48,726 bases of DNA from Deltaproteobacteria bacterium (GCA_023248955.1 JAHFDP010000005.1:1-48726), one strand, 5' to 3'. Counted from the first letter of the stretch, positions 8,901 to 17,305 are shown. Made by a program: numbers and translations. The notes: generated from the sequence alone by a model not told the origin.

Positions 8901-11637
8901 GAACGCGGATGAAGTCGTTGGCGAGTGCGCGAAGTGGGCCGTTCTCGATGGCGGATCGGAGAATAAGCGGTTTACCGATCCCGTTTTCGGTCTGGATCGC
9001 CGCTCGGTGGCTGGCCTCTTGCGCGGCCTTTTCACCGCCGATGGCACCGTCGCAAACTACGGCGAGAAGAGCCAATTCGTCGCGCTGGATTCGACGTCAC
9101 TGGAGCTCCTGCGCCAAACGCAGCTCTTGCTGCTCTCCTTCGGCATCAAGGCCAAGCTCTACGAGAACCGCCGCGCGCTAACCCAAACCACCGCCATGCT
9201 TCCCGACGGAAAGGGTGGGGCGCGCGAATATCCGGTGCAGCAGATTCACTCGCTGCGCATCAGCCGCTCTTCACGTCTCGCCTTCGAGCGGGAAGTCGGC
9301 TTCATGCCACAGAGTGAAAAAGCGGCGCGGCTTCACGTGCTCAACGAATCGGTCGGCAGCTACGCGGACCGCCTCACCGATCGCGTGGCCAGCTTAACGC
9401 CGGCCGGTGTCGAGGACGTCTTCGATCTCACCGAGCCGCGCACCAACCACTTCGTGGCCAACGGCCTCGTCGTCCACAACTGCTCTGAATATATGTTCTT
9501 AGATGATACGGCCTGTAATCTGGCAAGTATCAACCTCGCCAAATTCCTGCGCGACGATGGCTCGTTCGACATCGACGGATTCCGTCACGCGTGCCGCCTC
9601 TGGACGGTCGTCCTGGAAATCAGCGTGCTGATGGCGTCGTTCCCGTCCAAGCCCATCGCGCAGAAGAGTTACGAATTCCGTACGCTCGGACTCGGCTACG
9701 CCAACATGGGCACCATCCTCATGCGCGCGGGCATCGCATACGACTCGGCGCAAGGCCTAGCATTGTGCGGTGCCATCAGTGCCGTGCTCACCGGTGAGGC
9801 TTACTCCACGAGCGCGGAGATGGCTGGCGAGTTGGGACCGTTCGCGGGATTCGCCAAAAACAAAGCAGCCATGATGCGCGTGATGCGCAACCACCGCCGC
9901 GCGGCCTATGCGGCCCTCGACAAAGAGTACGAGGGCCTTACCGTCAAGCCGCATCCGATCGACGCCAAGTCATGCCCAGCCGATCTCTTGGCTGCGGCGC
10001 GTACCGCGTGGGACCGCGCGCTGACGCTCGGTGAAAAGCACGGTTACCGCAACGCGCAGACCACCTGCATTGCGCCGACAGGCACCATCGGCCTAGTCAT
10101 GGACTGCGACACCACGGGCATCGAGCCAGACTTTGCGCTGGTAAAATTCAAGAAGCTTTCGGGGGGCGGCTACTTCAAAATCATCAACCAGAGCCTCACG
10201 CAGGCGCTGCGCACGCTCGGGTACACGCCTGATCAGGTCGCGGAAATCGTCGCCCACTGTCTCGGCCGTGGAACGCTAGTGAGCGCGCCGCACATCAACC
10301 ACGAGACGCTGCGCGCGAAGGGCTTTTCCACCGAGGCGTTGGCGAAAATCGAAGCGGGGCTGGCGCAGGCCTTCGACATCCAGTTCGTCTTCAACAAGTT
10401 CACGCTGGGCGACGAGCTCTGCAAGAAGCTGGGCGTGACGGATGCGCTGAGCGTCCTCGAGGCGCTGGGCTTCTCGCCCGAGCAGATTCAGGCCGCCAAC
10501 GACTACTGCTGCGGCACCATGACCGTGGAGGGCGCGCCGCATTTGAAGGCGGAGCACCTGCCGGTCTTCGACTGCGCCAACCGTTGCGGACGCAGCGGCA
10601 AACGGTTCATTCCGTTCGAGGCGCACGTGCAAATGATGGCCGCGGCGCAGCCGTTTATCTCCGGCGCGATCTCCAAAACCATCAACATGCCCAACGACGC
10701 CACGCTCGACGATGTCAAGCGCGTCTACCGGTTGGCATGGACCACCATGAACAAGGCGGTTGCGCTCTACCGCGATGGGAGCAAGCTGTCGCAGCCGCTC
10801 GCCTCCACCGCGGACGAGGATCTCCACGACGCGGTGATCACCAAAGACGCGGGCAAGCTGGCCGAAAAAATCGTCGAGAAGTTGGTGGTGCGCTACATCG
10901 CTAAGCGGCACAAGTTGCCGTCGCGCCGCGCGGGTTACACGCAAAAGGCGCTGGTCGGTGGTCACAAGATCTACCTGCGCACCGGCGAATATGAAGATGG
11001 CGCCATCGGCGAGATCTTCCTCGACATGCACCGCGAAGGCGCGGCGTTCCGCAGCTTGATGAACTGCTTCGCCATCGCTATCTCGCTCGGGCTCCAGTAC
11101 GGCGTGCCGCTCGAGGAGTACGTCGACGCGTTCGTCTTCACGCGCTTCGAGCCCAACGGCCCCGTGCAGGGACACAGCCGGCTGAAGCTCGTGACCAGCG
11201 TCATCGACTACGTCTTCCGCGAGTTGGCAATCAGCTACCTTGGCCGTACCGATCTGGCCCAAGTTGCCGAAGAGGATTTGCGCGCCGACACCGTTCACAA
11301 CGATGAGCCAGCGTTTGTGAGCGAAGAGGTGGTTTCGGAAACGGAAATCCCCGAGGTAAAGACCGGCGCTCCGGAGATGCCGGGTGCGGTTGTGGCGATG
11401 GCCGCACCGGCCGCAACAGTGCCGCAGTCAGCAGCAACGCCCGCGCCGCACAAGAACGGCAAGAGCAAAGTACAACTGGTGGCCGGTCCCGACGGCCGCG
11501 TTGGCGTGGCGGTGCGCGAGGCCAAGATGAAGGGCTACGAGGGCGATGCTTGCCGCGAGTGTGGACAGTTCACGCTGGTGCGCAACGGAACGTGCCTTAA
11601 GTGCGTCAGCTGCGGCGGCACCAGCGGTTGCTCGTAA
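5980..11637 (+). CDS. nrdJ: B12-dependent (class II) ribonucleotide reductase NrdJ containing two inteins
   Basis: 1885 codons, of which 721 belong to two inteins; the spliced enzyme would be 1164 aa. It makes deoxyribonucleotides using adenosylcobalamin to generate a thiyl radical. Diagnostic extein motifs: [18 protein letters not shown], the second-cysteine region [37 protein letters not shown] (predicted radical cysteine 1168 and redox partner), the phosphate-binding APTGTIG, and a C-terminal CxxC-x-CxxC-CxxG cluster (residues from about 1856) typical of the long vitamin-B12-dependent form. A linker rich in Ala/Pro precedes that cluster. The start is set by GGGAGA a few bases before ATG. 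It stands alone after a 318-nt leader and is followed by a hairpin, so it appears monocistronic. Confidence 0.96.
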   Translation: MKIARRFTKQGQGPYASIKFEKRTSEIKNPDGSTVFKLDGIDIPESWSQVATDILAQKYFRRAGVPQKDGKTGGETDARQVFHRLAGCWTHWGKEHGYFDSEKDANAFYDEIAYMLAAQFAAPNSPQWFNTGLHQAYGITGPAQGHHYVDPKTGELTQSKNAYERPQPHACQPYGALISTPLGPVAIGDIVTKNLVGLEVFDGTSEGTGRTQVLAVKANGEKGVFRIVLKNGAAVEATADHLVFALDERRTDGEWRRVDALTPGMRMQLSTRLNVEKHSDELAVREAALAGWLQGDGFVGQYDHGTNQSLTVELITINDDEFAFVKGLVEKIFEGVHYNVRSVETQNSDLDVKRIRLYGEQLRPFVEKYGLLRAGDDHTIPAAVRTAGAQAQAAYLRSLFQTDGTVRLRHRTTHTADVVLTTVSPSLAQGVQTLLMNLGIYARVQTGVEKRSDRRTSYFVSIGYAESRARYRDLIGFVSEEKQRKLATSCSAEFAGKALPSLREESIVRIEAVGTQPVFDVQTKSGQYLCSGVLVHNCFIQSVADDLVNDGGIMDLWVREARLFKYGSGTGSNFSALRGEGEKLAGGGRSSGLLSFLKIGDRAAGAIKSGGTTRRAAKMVCLDLNHPDIEDFVSWKVTEEQKVAALVAGSRIAKQKLEAVLAACTPTEGAPIEADPKKNPALKAAMRAARESFVPESYIQRCLQFAAQGVTKLDFPEFDTDWEGKAYASVSGQNSNNSVRVPNNFFEALDRDASWELVRRIDRKVAKTVPAKALWEKIAQAAWACADPGLQFDTTINEWHTCPEDGRINASNPCVTGDTLVATPHGLLRIAELVGKATDIIAGDGKSASVTGAFKTGTKEVFVLRTASGYSIKLTADHKVRTQNRGDVPALELTRDDVVELQPSGFGEDRLGTEIGELVGLAVGDGCISQGILTLAMGKNERAILERMASVVNSVKPNRPVNVTESETTTRLATNADEVVGECAKWAVLDGGSENKRFTDPVFGLDRRSVAGLLRGLFTADGTVANYGEKSQFVALDSTSLELLRQTQLLLLSFGIKAKLYENRRALTQTTAMLPDGKGGAREYPVQQIHSLRISRSSRLAFEREVGFMPQSEKAARLHVLNESVGSYADRLTDRVASLTPAGVEDVFDLTEPRTNHFVANGLVVHNCSEYMFLDDTACNLASINLAKFLRDDGSFDIDGFRHACRLWTVVLEISVLMASFPSKPIAQKSYEFRTLGLGYANMGTILMRAGIAYDSAQGLALCGAISAVLTGEAYSTSAEMAGELGPFAGFAKNKAAMMRVMRNHRRAAYAALDKEYEGLTVKPHPIDAKSCPADLLAAARTAWDRALTLGEKHGYRNAQTTCIAPTGTIGLVMDCDTTGIEPDFALVKFKKLSGGGYFKIINQSLTQALRTLGYTPDQVAEIVAHCLGRGTLVSAPHINHETLRAKGFSTEALAKIEAGLAQAFDIQFVFNKFTLGDELCKKLGVTDALSVLEALGFSPEQIQAANDYCCGTMTVEGAPHLKAEHLPVFDCANRCGRSGKRFIPFEAHVQMMAAAQPFISGAISKTINMPNDATLDDVKRVYRLAWTTMNKAVALYRDGSKLSQPLASTADEDLHDAVITKDAGKLAEKIVEKLVVRYIAKRHKLPSRRAGYTQKALVGGHKIYLRTGEYEDGAIGEIFLDMHREGAAFRSLMNCFAIAISLGLQYGVPLEEYVDAFVFTRFEPNGPVQGHSRLKLVTSVIDYVFRELAISYLGRTDLAQVAEEDLRADTVHNDEPAFVSEEVVSETEIPEVKTGAPEMPGAVVAMAAPAATVPQSAATPAPHKNGKSKVQLVAGPDGRVGVAVREAKMKGYEGDACRECGQFTLVRNGTCLKCVSCGGTSGCS
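6490..7590 (+). other. Intein 1 of NrdJ (367 aa, LAGLIDADG type)
   Basis: Residues 171-537. It begins with Cys171 ([15 protein letters not shown], splicing block A) and ends VLVHN, the His-Asn pair needed for asparagine cyclisation, followed by extein Cys538. Block B is TADHLVF with the conserved Thr and His. Two LAGLIDADG-type endonuclease motifs are visible: [11 protein letters not shown] and [11 protein letters not shown], each with the acidic residue. Removing it joins PHA to CFIQSVADD, the uninterrupted class II sequence, which fixes both boundaries. The +1 residue is the cysteine that, by homology with characterised class II enzymes, belongs to the redox pair. All key residues are present, so splicing and homing activity are plausible. 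Confidence 0.95.
8419..9480 (+). other. Intein 2 of NrdJ (354 aa, LAGLIDADG type)
   Basis: Residues 814-1167. It begins with Cys814 ([17 protein letters not shown]) and ends [10 protein letters not shown] before extein Cys1168. Block B is LTADHKVRT. Endonuclease motifs are [11 protein letters not shown] and [11 protein letters not shown]. Excision joins NASNP to CSEYMFLDD, restoring the strictly conserved NPC motif that carries the thiyl-radical cysteine, so the intein sits directly before the catalytic radical residue. It resembles intein 1 in length and block layout but the two are well diverged, so they are probably independent acquisitions or an old duplication. Confidence 0.95.
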
Positions 11638-11655
11638 TTGACGTAAAAACGCAAA

Positions 11656-11687
11656 GCGGAATGCAGGTTGCGAGGCCTGCATTCCGC
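11656..11687 (+). terminator. Hairpin downstream of nrdJ
   Basis: A perfect 12-bp stem (GCGGAATGCAGG at 11656-11667, complement at 11676-11687) with an 8-nt loop lies 18 nt after the nrdJ stop. There is no following U tract, so it may be a Rho-assisted terminator or an mRNA 3'-end stabiliser rather than a classical intrinsic terminator. Confidence 0.55.
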
Positions 11688-11773
11688 CCAACGGGCCGGT
11701 GAAAATCGGAACCCGACAGTAGAAACTCGCATACGGGATCCTCTTTGAGGGCGCGCAGGTTACCCGTTCAGTT

Positions 11774-11870
11774 CGTCATGGCCGGGCTTGACCCGGCCAT
11801 CCACGAGGATTTCGATGCACGTGGATGGCCTCCCCGGGCTTGACCCGGGGATCGGCGGCCGGCCATGACG
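11774..11870. repeat. Three-hairpin palindromic (REP/BIME-like) repeat
   Basis: The ends are inverted copies (CGTCATGGCCGG and CCGGCCATGACG). Inside are TGGCCGGG-CTTGA-CCCGGCCA (11779-11799), ATCCACG pairing with CGTGGAT (about 11799-11826), and TCCCCGGG-CTTGA-CCCGGGGA (11831-11851). The two outer hairpins share the same CTTGA loop. The motif TCATGGCCGGGCTTGACCC is a repeat I know from many Alphaproteobacteria. It lies between nrdJ and the next lipoprotein gene and generates spurious reading frames on both strands. Confidence 0.8.
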
Positions 11871-11923
11871 ACTGGTGTGCCGTACTGAATGGATACTTTT
11901 TTAAAACGCGGTATCTTATTCCA

Positions 11924-12514
11924 ATGCGAAAGTCCCTCGTTCTCCTCCCCGTTTTTCTTTTCGCGGCCTGCGCAAGCGGAACCAGCGGCGGAGGCGATGC
12001 CGGCACCAACGACGCTGGCCCTTCGGACAAAGACCGCGCGAATTCCGACCTTGCAAAATTTGCTAGCGCTTATCAACGGTTTCACGCTGACACCGGGCAG
12101 TGGCCCGACGGCTCCGTGACTTGGAACGTCAACAGCGATGGCTGCTTTGCGCCTGAATCAATGGACTCATCGTATGACGCTCTTTTCAAGGCTCCGCAAG
12201 GAACAACGGCCTGCGCAAGCGGGACCACTCAGGCAAACCATTGCTGGAAGGGGCCCTATCTCCCCGGAGATCCAAACATCGCGTTCGGCGTCGGCGATCC
12301 GTGGGGCAACCCCTACAAAGTATTTCTGATCGCCAACAGCGGCTCATCCAACGCCTGTCCTCAGTGGTCCGCAAAAACTCCGAATGGTGCCATCGTCCTC
12401 TACAGCACCGGCTCCGATGGCACCGACAACAGCCAAGGCAATATGGCCGACTTAGCTGAAGGCACCGTCAGCGGTGATGATATCGCTCTGCAGGTCACCA
12501 GCGACGTGCGGTAG
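11924..12514 (+). CDS. Lipoprotein with GspG-like (major pseudopilin) globular domain, 196 aa
   Basis: The start at 11924 is chosen because it gives a clean lipoprotein signal: MRKSLVLLPVFLFAAC, with lipid-modified Cys16. A longer frame from 11825 runs through the upstream repeat and is rejected. After a Gly/Asp-rich linker the protein reads SDLAKFASAYQRFHADTGQWP, then W-KGPYLP, DPWGNPYKV, and YSTGSDGTD. This is the order seen in the C-terminal domain of type II secretion major pseudopilins (dLxxiaxalxxyxxdxGxyP, GPYLxxxPxDPWGxPY, SxGxDG). The prepilin peptide and N-terminal helix are missing and replaced by a lipoprotein anchor. It therefore cannot polymerise as a normal pilin; role unknown. 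Confidence 0.75.
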   Translation: MRKSLVLLPVFLFAACASGTSGGGDAGTNDAGPSDKDRANSDLAKFASAYQRFHADTGQWPDGSVTWNVNSDGCFAPESMDSSYDALFKAPQGTTACASGTTQANHCWKGPYLPGDPNIAFGVGDPWGNPYKVFLIANSGSSNACPQWSAKTPNGAIVLYSTGSDGTDNSQGNMADLAEGTVSGDDIALQVTSDVR

Positions 12515-12553
12515 CTCGCGAGAGCTGTTTGTTTAGGTCCCCCAAAAGAAAAC

Positions 12554-12585
12554 GCGGATGGGTCATCGCCTCAAGACCCATCCGC
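12554..12585 (+). terminator. Hairpin after the GspG-like lipoprotein gene
   Basis: An 11-bp perfect stem (GCGGATGGGTC at 12554-12564, complement at 12575-12585) with a 10-nt loop, 39 nt after the stop codon. It is preceded by an A-rich run but not followed by a U tract. It probably ends or stabilises the upstream transcript. Confidence 0.5.
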
Positions 12586-12631
12586 ATTCGCTCGTGGCCC
12601 CCGCAGGCCGCTTAGTGTTTAAAGGATGACA

Positions 12632-12671
12632 CGCATCGGAAACGTTGCCTATCGGGCAACAGACCGATGCG
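12632..12671. other. Two-tier hairpin upstream of a Cys-rich lipoprotein gene
   Basis: Outer arms CGCATCGG (12632-12639) and CCGATGCG (12664-12671) enclose inner arms GTTGCC (12644-12649) and GGCAAC (12655-12660) around a TATCG loop. It starts about 120 nt before the ATG at 12751. It could be an untranslated-leader structure or a protein-binding site; nothing else supports a function. Confidence 0.4.
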
Positions 12672-12750
12672 CATAGACGCTCCCGAATGGGTGCGGAAAG
12701 CAGCATAGCGGCACGCGCCTTGCTTCTATTTCACCCCATAGGAGCCTTCC

Positions 12751-13560
12751 ATGCCCACGTTCCCTCGCCGCCCCATCCCGTTCGCGCTTTCCCTAATCCT
12801 CTTCACCGCCTGTGGGGCGTCCAAGCTCACCGGAACCGATTCGGACGGCGGAACGAACGGCGGAACGAACGGCGCAACGGACGGGGGTGCGACCGACGGT
12901 GGCGCGAAATGTCATCCTCAAACATGCACCCTCGCTTGTCCCAACGGGTTCGCCAAAGACACGGATGGGTGTGATCGGTGCGCCTGTGCTCCAATTTCAT
13001 GCGAAGTGGACTGTGATTGCTCCGGAAGCGACGTCTGCAGCACCGGTCAGTGCGTTGCCTCGACGAGCGGCGCCAACGCCAAGTGTTGCCATCCCGTCGA
13101 GTGCGCTGCACCACCGGCGACGTGCCACTATAAAGGCGGCAGCTGCACCTCCTGCGGCGAGCTCCTTTGCGACAAATGCCCGACGACCACGACCTGCACG
13201 CTCGACTGCCCCAACGGGTTCACCCAAGACGACAACGGCTGCGACAAGTGCGAATGCGCGCCCGACAATGGTGGATGCATCTGCCCGGAAAACGTCGATC
13301 CCGTGTGCGGCGAAGACGGCAAGACCTACAACAACAGCTGCGCGATGGACTGCCGAAACGTGGATGAACGGCACGCTGGCGCCTGCGGCACGAGCTGCCC
13401 CGCTGGCCGATCGGACCTCTGCAAAAACGGCGAGAAGTGCCTCTCCGATCCCAAGAGCCATTTGATCGGTGGCGGCGAATGCGTGCCTGCGGACTTCTGC
13501 TACGGCGGTGGCGACTGCCCGCACGGCGTTTGCGACACCGATAACAACGTCTGCAAGTGA
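12751..13560 (+). CDS. Cys-rich lipoprotein with antistasin-like repeats and a Kazal domain, 269 aa
   Basis: Lipoprotein signal with Cys21 (SLILFTAC), preceded by an AGGAG ribosome binding site. A Thr/Gly/Asp linker follows. Two antistasin-like segments occur at about residues 58-79 (CPNGFAKDTDGCDRCAC) and 149-169 (CPNGFTQDDNGCDKCEC). A Kazal-type domain at about 176-212 has PVCGEDGKTYNNSC. Both module types are serine-protease-inhibitor folds in animals and occur in bacterial secreted proteins. The cysteine pattern implies many disulfides and an extracytoplasmic location, probably the outer membrane. Two relatives lie downstream at 17454 and 18570. A protease-inhibitor role is an inference from the domains only. 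It converges on the ThiS-like gene with a 4-nt gap. Confidence 0.8.
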   Translation: MPTFPRRPIPFALSLILFTACGASKLTGTDSDGGTNGGTNGATDGGATDGGAKCHPQTCTLACPNGFAKDTDGCDRCACAPISCEVDCDCSGSDVCSTGQCVASTSGANAKCCHPVECAAPPATCHYKGGSCTSCGELLCDKCPTTTTCTLDCPNGFTQDDNGCDKCECAPDNGGCICPENVDPVCGEDGKTYNNSCAMDCRNVDERHAGACGTSCPAGRSDLCKNGEKCLSDPKSHLIGGGECVPADFCYGGGDCPHGVCDTDNNVCK

Positions 13561-13564
13561 TTCG

Positions 13565-13828
13565 TTACCCGCCGCTCAGCGCACAGACGATCATCACCTC
13601 GTCGTCCTCGCCGAGCGGCTGAGCCACGGTTTTCGCAAGCGCTTCGCCCGCGAAAAAACGGATGTGGGGCCGAATCCGATCCTGTTCGTCGACGATGCGA
13701 AAACGAATCCCGGGAAAGCGCGCGTCGAGATCGGCGAGCATGTCGGCGAGCGTCGCCCCGCGGCCTTCAACCAGCGGCGCACCGGCCGTGTAGGAGCGCA
13801 GCGCGGACGGTATTCGGATTCGCATCAC
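13565..13828 (-). CDS. ThiS/MoaD-like ubiquitin-fold sulfur carrier, 87 aa
   Basis: A small protein with the beta-grasp pattern IRIPSALRSYTAG at the N-terminus, a central helix GATLADMLADLDARFPGI, and the pairing D-E-V-M-I-V-C-A-L-S-G-G at the very C-terminus. The terminal Gly-Gly is the site of adenylation and thiocarboxylation in MoaD and ThiS. No ThiF/MoeB, MoaE or ThiG gene is nearby. It follows the BNR gene on the same strand by 15 nt, so the two are probably co-transcribed. A GTG at 13828 and an ATG at 13825 are both possible starts. Its sulfur acceptor is unknown. Confidence 0.8.
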   Translation of the reverse strand: MMRIRIPSALRSYTAGAPLVEGRGATLADMLADLDARFPGIRFRIVDEQDRIRPHIRFFAGEALAKTVAQPLGEDDEVMIVCALSGG

Positions 13829-13843
13829 TTGTAATGCTTCGTA

Positions 13844-14977
13844 TTACAGCGCGGCTGCGGTCACGGACTGGATGTACGGCAGGTGCTCGGCGATGCGCGA
13901 CCAGCTTTCGCCATTGTTCGGGCTGGTCCAAACTTCGCCGCTGGTCGTGCCAAACGTGAGCCGGACCGGTCCGTCGCCATGGCCGATCATCGCTTGGCGC
14001 AAAACCGTCCAATAAGCGCCGCGCGCCGGCAGCCCGCGATCTTGCCGCTCCCACGAACGTCCACCGTCCTTCGAACGATACACCGCGGGCTTTCCACCGG
14101 GCGACGTGCGCGGCCAAACCGTGGTGCCATCCATCGGAAACATCCAGACCATGTCGGGATCGCGCGGGTGCGCCACTACCGAAAAGCCAATGTCGCCGAT
14201 CTCCTTCGGCAGGTTGTTGCCGATACGCTCCCACCTTTCGCTCGGGCGATCGAGTCGGTAGAACCCGCAGTGGTTCTGCTGGTAGAGCCGGTCGGGATTG
14301 GCGGGATGCAAAATCACGCAGTGCGGATCGTGACCATAGGGTGGCAGCTCCGTTCCCGCCGGAAGAAAATCCATGGCCACGCCCTGGTTCAACGGTTTCC
14401 AAGTGGAACCTTCGTCGTGCGTTTCGAAAATCCCGCCGCCCGACAGGCTGACATACATATGCCTTGCTTGGCGGGTATCGATGAGAATCGAATGGGTGAT
14501 GGCGCCACCCGGCGTGGCGCCGAATGAGACATCAGCCCGCGGGAGCGATTGCAAGTACGTGCGAAAGGCCGCGAGCTCCAACCAAGTCACGCCGCCATCT
14601 TCCGAGCGGAAAAGCGCGTGCGGCGCGGTGCCTGCCCACCAGACATTTTTCTGCGAGGCGTGACCAGGCGCGAGCCAAAAGACATTGAGTACCGATGGCG
14701 CTTTTTCGCCTTCGGGTGCCTTCGGAAACGCGGGCGGCCGCTCGGCTTCGGTCCACTTCTTTCCACCGTCCGTCGAACGAAACACGGTCGGTCCGAGGTG
14801 CCCCGTGCTAGCGGCAGCTAGCAGCGTTTGGCCATCGCGCGGGTCGAGGACAACATGGTGCACGACATGCCCCAGAAAATGGGGATCGTCGAGCTGCCAC
14901 TGGCCGTTGTTCTCGTGAAGAAAGAAGGCACCTTTCTTCGTCCCCACCATCAGCGTCAGCTTTCCGTTGGCAATCAC
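13844..14977 (-). CDS. BNR/Asp-box beta-propeller protein (glycosidase-like), 377 aa
   Basis: The GTG at 14977 is chosen because AAGGAG lies 9 nt before it and the protein then begins MIANGKLTLMVGTKKGAFFL, a family-typical start; the longer frame to 15379 crosses the divergent gene. Asp-box repeats are visible: FRSTDGGKKW, FRSEDGGVTW, THDEGSTW, YRSKDGGRSW and SPNNGESW. No signal peptide is seen, so the protein is probably cytoplasmic, unlike true secreted sialidases. Databases often label such proteins exo-alpha-sialidase, but the sialidase arginine triad is not evident. The sulfur-carrier gene follows immediately, suggesting a shared job. The 66-nt gap to the divergent gene at 15044 should hold both promoters. 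Confidence 0.78.
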   Translation of the reverse strand: MIANGKLTLMVGTKKGAFFLHENNGQWQLDDPHFLGHVVHHVVLDPRDGQTLLAAASTGHLGPTVFRSTDGGKKWTEAERPPAFPKAPEGEKAPSVLNVFWLAPGHASQKNVWWAGTAPHALFRSEDGGVTWLELAAFRTYLQSLPRADVSFGATPGGAITHSILIDTRQARHMYVSLSGGGIFETHDEGSTWKPLNQGVAMDFLPAGTELPPYGHDPHCVILHPANPDRLYQQNHCGFYRLDRPSERWERIGNNLPKEIGDIGFSVVAHPRDPDMVWMFPMDGTTVWPRTSPGGKPAVYRSKDGGRSWERQDRGLPARGAYWTVLRQAMIGHGDGPVRLTFGTTSGEVWTSPNNGESWSRIAEHLPYIQSVTAAAL

Positions 14978-15043
14978 GTACGCCGCTCCTTGGTTGGTGC
15001 AATCCGGCTGAAACAGTTGAATGTTAAGGTCGCAGTCTTCACG

Positions 15044-16762
15044 ATGCGACGATTTTTTTCCACGCAGATATTCAAACGCTGCCTGACCTTCGTCTTTCTC
15101 TTTTCCATCGTACCCGCGCTCGCCGCATGGCTCTCGCTCGCCCTGGGTGCGGGCCCGCAAATGTCCGCGTTGCGAAGTGCCTTCCAATCCGATAGCGGCT
15201 GGGCGGCGCGCACCGCCCTCGGCGCCGTGTCCGCATCGCTCCTCGTGGCCGTCGTTCTCGCACTCACTTCGTTTTGGGCCTGGCGCGAGTCCGACGGACA
15301 CCACGTGCTGCGTGCGCTGCGCGCGCTGGTCGGACTGGGCGGCGCGACGCTCGCGCTCCATCCAGGATTCTGGGCGCACGCTACCGTCGTTCGTTCCATT
15401 CCACTTGCGCTCCTCTGGATGATCGGCGCTAGCCTCTTCGGGCTACTTTTGCTCTGGAAACCGGCCCGGCCCTCTCGGCATGAGCTCCTCTGGATCGTGG
15501 CCTTCTTGGCCCTCTGGCTCACGTCGTTTCGGAGTACTGCTTTCGATTTTACCGCCCGCGCCGGACGTGATCTCACCAGCCGCGACACCCTGCTCTTCGG
15601 CTTCGATTCGGTCTCCGGCGATGATGTCCAAGAGGCGCTTGCGGCCTTTCAGCCGAGGGCGGGGACGAAGGTCGTCTACACCAATGCCTACACACCAGTG
15701 GCGATCACCAGCGCTGCTTGGCGCTCGGCCCTCTCCGGACTTTTTCCCTCGAAGACATCGTTGCTGCCGGGAACTACGTGGGCCTCGGACAGTCCCGGCT
15801 GGCTGCCTGCGCAGGCGGCGCGGCTGGGCATCCACACGACTTTTTTTCAAGATAGCCCCTCGACGAACATTTTCGCGCCAGCCGAACAGGTCGAGGTCCG
15901 CACCCTTCAAGGGTGGAAATTTCTCTTCTGGCAAACCGCGTGGAAAGCTCTGTTTCCCTTGTCCACCGTAGGCGCCCCCTGGTGGGTGGACGCATTGGGT
16001 GGACCTGCGGGCGCACCAAGTCAGTACACCTATTGCCCCGACTGTTTCTGGAACAGGACGCTGGCGCAGGTCGCCGACACCGCTCGCACAGGGCCCGTAC
16101 TCTTCGCCGCGCACTCCTGTTTCGCGCACCCAGCGATCCATCTCGAGCTCGAAGAGCTCTGGTCGCTTCCACACTGGTGGCTCCGACCTCCGATCGAGCT
16201 CGAGGGATCGGACCTCGTGGGCGTCTCCAACGTCACGGTAGGCCAAGATCTCATCTGGTCGGCGCGCACGATCCGCACCAAGCGCGTTCTCTCGCGCCTC
16301 CTTCACCGCCTCGACGACTCAGGCATTTTGGGAAAGGCCAACGTGGTGATCCTTTCCGATCACGGCGCCCGCGCCTCCTGGTTTCCCAAGATCCGCACCC
16401 ACCACATCATGCTGACCACCTTCACGCCGGGGCCACGCGAGGATCGCGTCATCATCGCGCCGGTGGTGATGGCGGATTTGGCGCCGACAGTGCGCGCCTG
16501 GCTTGGAATCCCTTTCTCGGAGCCGGAAGATGTGCGGCCACTGCCAACCACCGAACCCGCGCAGTGGCCCGCGCGCGAATGGCCGATGTTCGCCGTCCCG
16601 ACGCTCAACACGCTGGGCTTGGCGCCCGACAAGAGTTGGTCGAAAGCGGCGGATGAGTTGATCCGTTTCAACGGAGACGGAACGTACGTTTTTTCAGAAC
16701 TTCTCCAGCGGCGATCGGGCGGGCGCGACGACGTCGGAATGGTGCCACAGCAGGAACCCTAG
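15044..16762 (+). CDS. Membrane-anchored sulfatase/alkaline-phosphatase-superfamily protein, 572 aa
   Basis: The ATG at 15044 starts a hydrophobic N-terminus (RCLTFVFLFSIVPALAAWLSLAL); upstream in-frame codons overlap the divergent gene and are rejected. Several membrane segments fill about residues 1-180. The rest is periplasmic, with features of the sulfatase/phosphoglycerol-transferase fold: DTLLFGFDSVSGDD (first metal-site region), TSAAWRSALSGLFPS (nucleophile region) and VVILSDHGA (second metal-site Asp-His). The overall plan resembles lipoteichoic-acid-synthase-like or lipid-headgroup transferases rather than soluble sulfatases. The substrate is unknown. The Cys/Ser of the classical C-x-P-x-R sulfatase signature is absent, so sulfatase activity is unlikely. 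Confidence 0.7.
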   Translation: MRRFFSTQIFKRCLTFVFLFSIVPALAAWLSLALGAGPQMSALRSAFQSDSGWAARTALGAVSASLLVAVVLALTSFWAWRESDGHHVLRALRALVGLGGATLALHPGFWAHATVVRSIPLALLWMIGASLFGLLLLWKPARPSRHELLWIVAFLALWLTSFRSTAFDFTARAGRDLTSRDTLLFGFDSVSGDDVQEALAAFQPRAGTKVVYTNAYTPVAITSAAWRSALSGLFPSKTSLLPGTTWASDSPGWLPAQAARLGIHTTFFQDSPSTNIFAPAEQVEVRTLQGWKFLFWQTAWKALFPLSTVGAPWWVDALGGPAGAPSQYTYCPDCFWNRTLAQVADTARTGPVLFAAHSCFAHPAIHLELEELWSLPHWWLRPPIELEGSDLVGVSNVTVGQDLIWSARTIRTKRVLSRLLHRLDDSGILGKANVVILSDHGARASWFPKIRTHHIMLTTFTPGPREDRVIIAPVVMADLAPTVRAWLGIPFSEPEDVRPLPTTEPAQWPAREWPMFAVPTLNTLGLAPDKSWSKAADELIRFNGDGTYVFSELLQRRSGGRDDVGMVPQQEP

Positions 16763-16880
16763 AACATGGTGATCCGCCGTGGTGACGTCTTTGAATCGGA
16801 ACGACTTGCCGCTCGCGCCCTGCGTGCCCAACTTCCCGCACCGCTGCGGACATGGCGTCCGCGCGACAACGAGGCTCCCC

Positions 16881-17285
16881 ATGAAATACGTCGTCACCTA
16901 TCGCGAAGACACCGCCGTCAGCACCAACATTCCCGCTCCGGCCATCGTCGAGTTCGTCGAAGCGTCGCAGAATTACCTCGAAGACCTGAAGCGTAAGGGA
17001 AAGGTCACCGACTACGGCTTTCATGCGGCCGGCCACGGCGGAACGGTTATTTTCAATGTCGCCAATCACGGTGAGCTGTCCGAGCTGACCGAAGGCGTTC
17101 CGGTTCGTCCGCTCTGTTCCATGGAGTCGACGCCGCTGTGCGATCAGGAAGAGTTCGCACAGGCCTTCCGCAAGCAAAAGCCGCAAATTCTCTCGATGTG
17201 GGAGAAGCGCCAGGCCATGATGCAGGGTAGCGCTGGCAATGTAGGCAGCGGTGGCGCCGGCGGTTACGGCGGACAGCGCCGGTAA
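16881..17285 (+). CDS. Small cytosolic protein, possible muconolactone-isomerase/YCII-like fold, 134 aa
   Basis: The start at 16881 follows a GAGG ribosome binding site; a longer frame from 16779 has no such support. The core (MKYVVTYREDTAVSTNIPAP, then YLEDLKRKGKVTDYGFHAAGHGGTVIFNVANHGEL) resembles the dimeric alpha/beta-barrel proteins of the muconolactone isomerase type. The last 20 residues are Gly-rich (GNVGSGGAGGYGGQRR) and likely disordered. No catalytic residues were recognised; function unknown. A good intrinsic terminator follows. Confidence 0.6.
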   Translation: MKYVVTYREDTAVSTNIPAPAIVEFVEASQNYLEDLKRKGKVTDYGFHAAGHGGTVIFNVANHGELSELTEGVPVRPLCSMESTPLCDQEEFAQAFRKQKPQILSMWEKRQAMMQGSAGNVGSGGAGGYGGQRR

Positions 17286-17305
17286 TTCAAGTACCCCTGA
17301 CTTTG

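Noticed and set aside
11768-12085. 105-codon minus-strand frame ending in SPAMT-like residues
   Set aside because: It is a translation of the palindromic repeat and the antisense of the lipoprotein gene; such frames are known artefacts of this repeat family.
12632-12671. tRNA or small RNA gene suggested by the nested hairpin
   Set aside because: There are no acceptor, anticodon or T-loop features, and no promoter or U tract marks it as an independent RNA.
13844-14977. Sialidase activity for the BNR protein
   Set aside because: Asp-box repeats are a structural feature of many propellers; the catalytic arginine triad and signal peptide are not evident.
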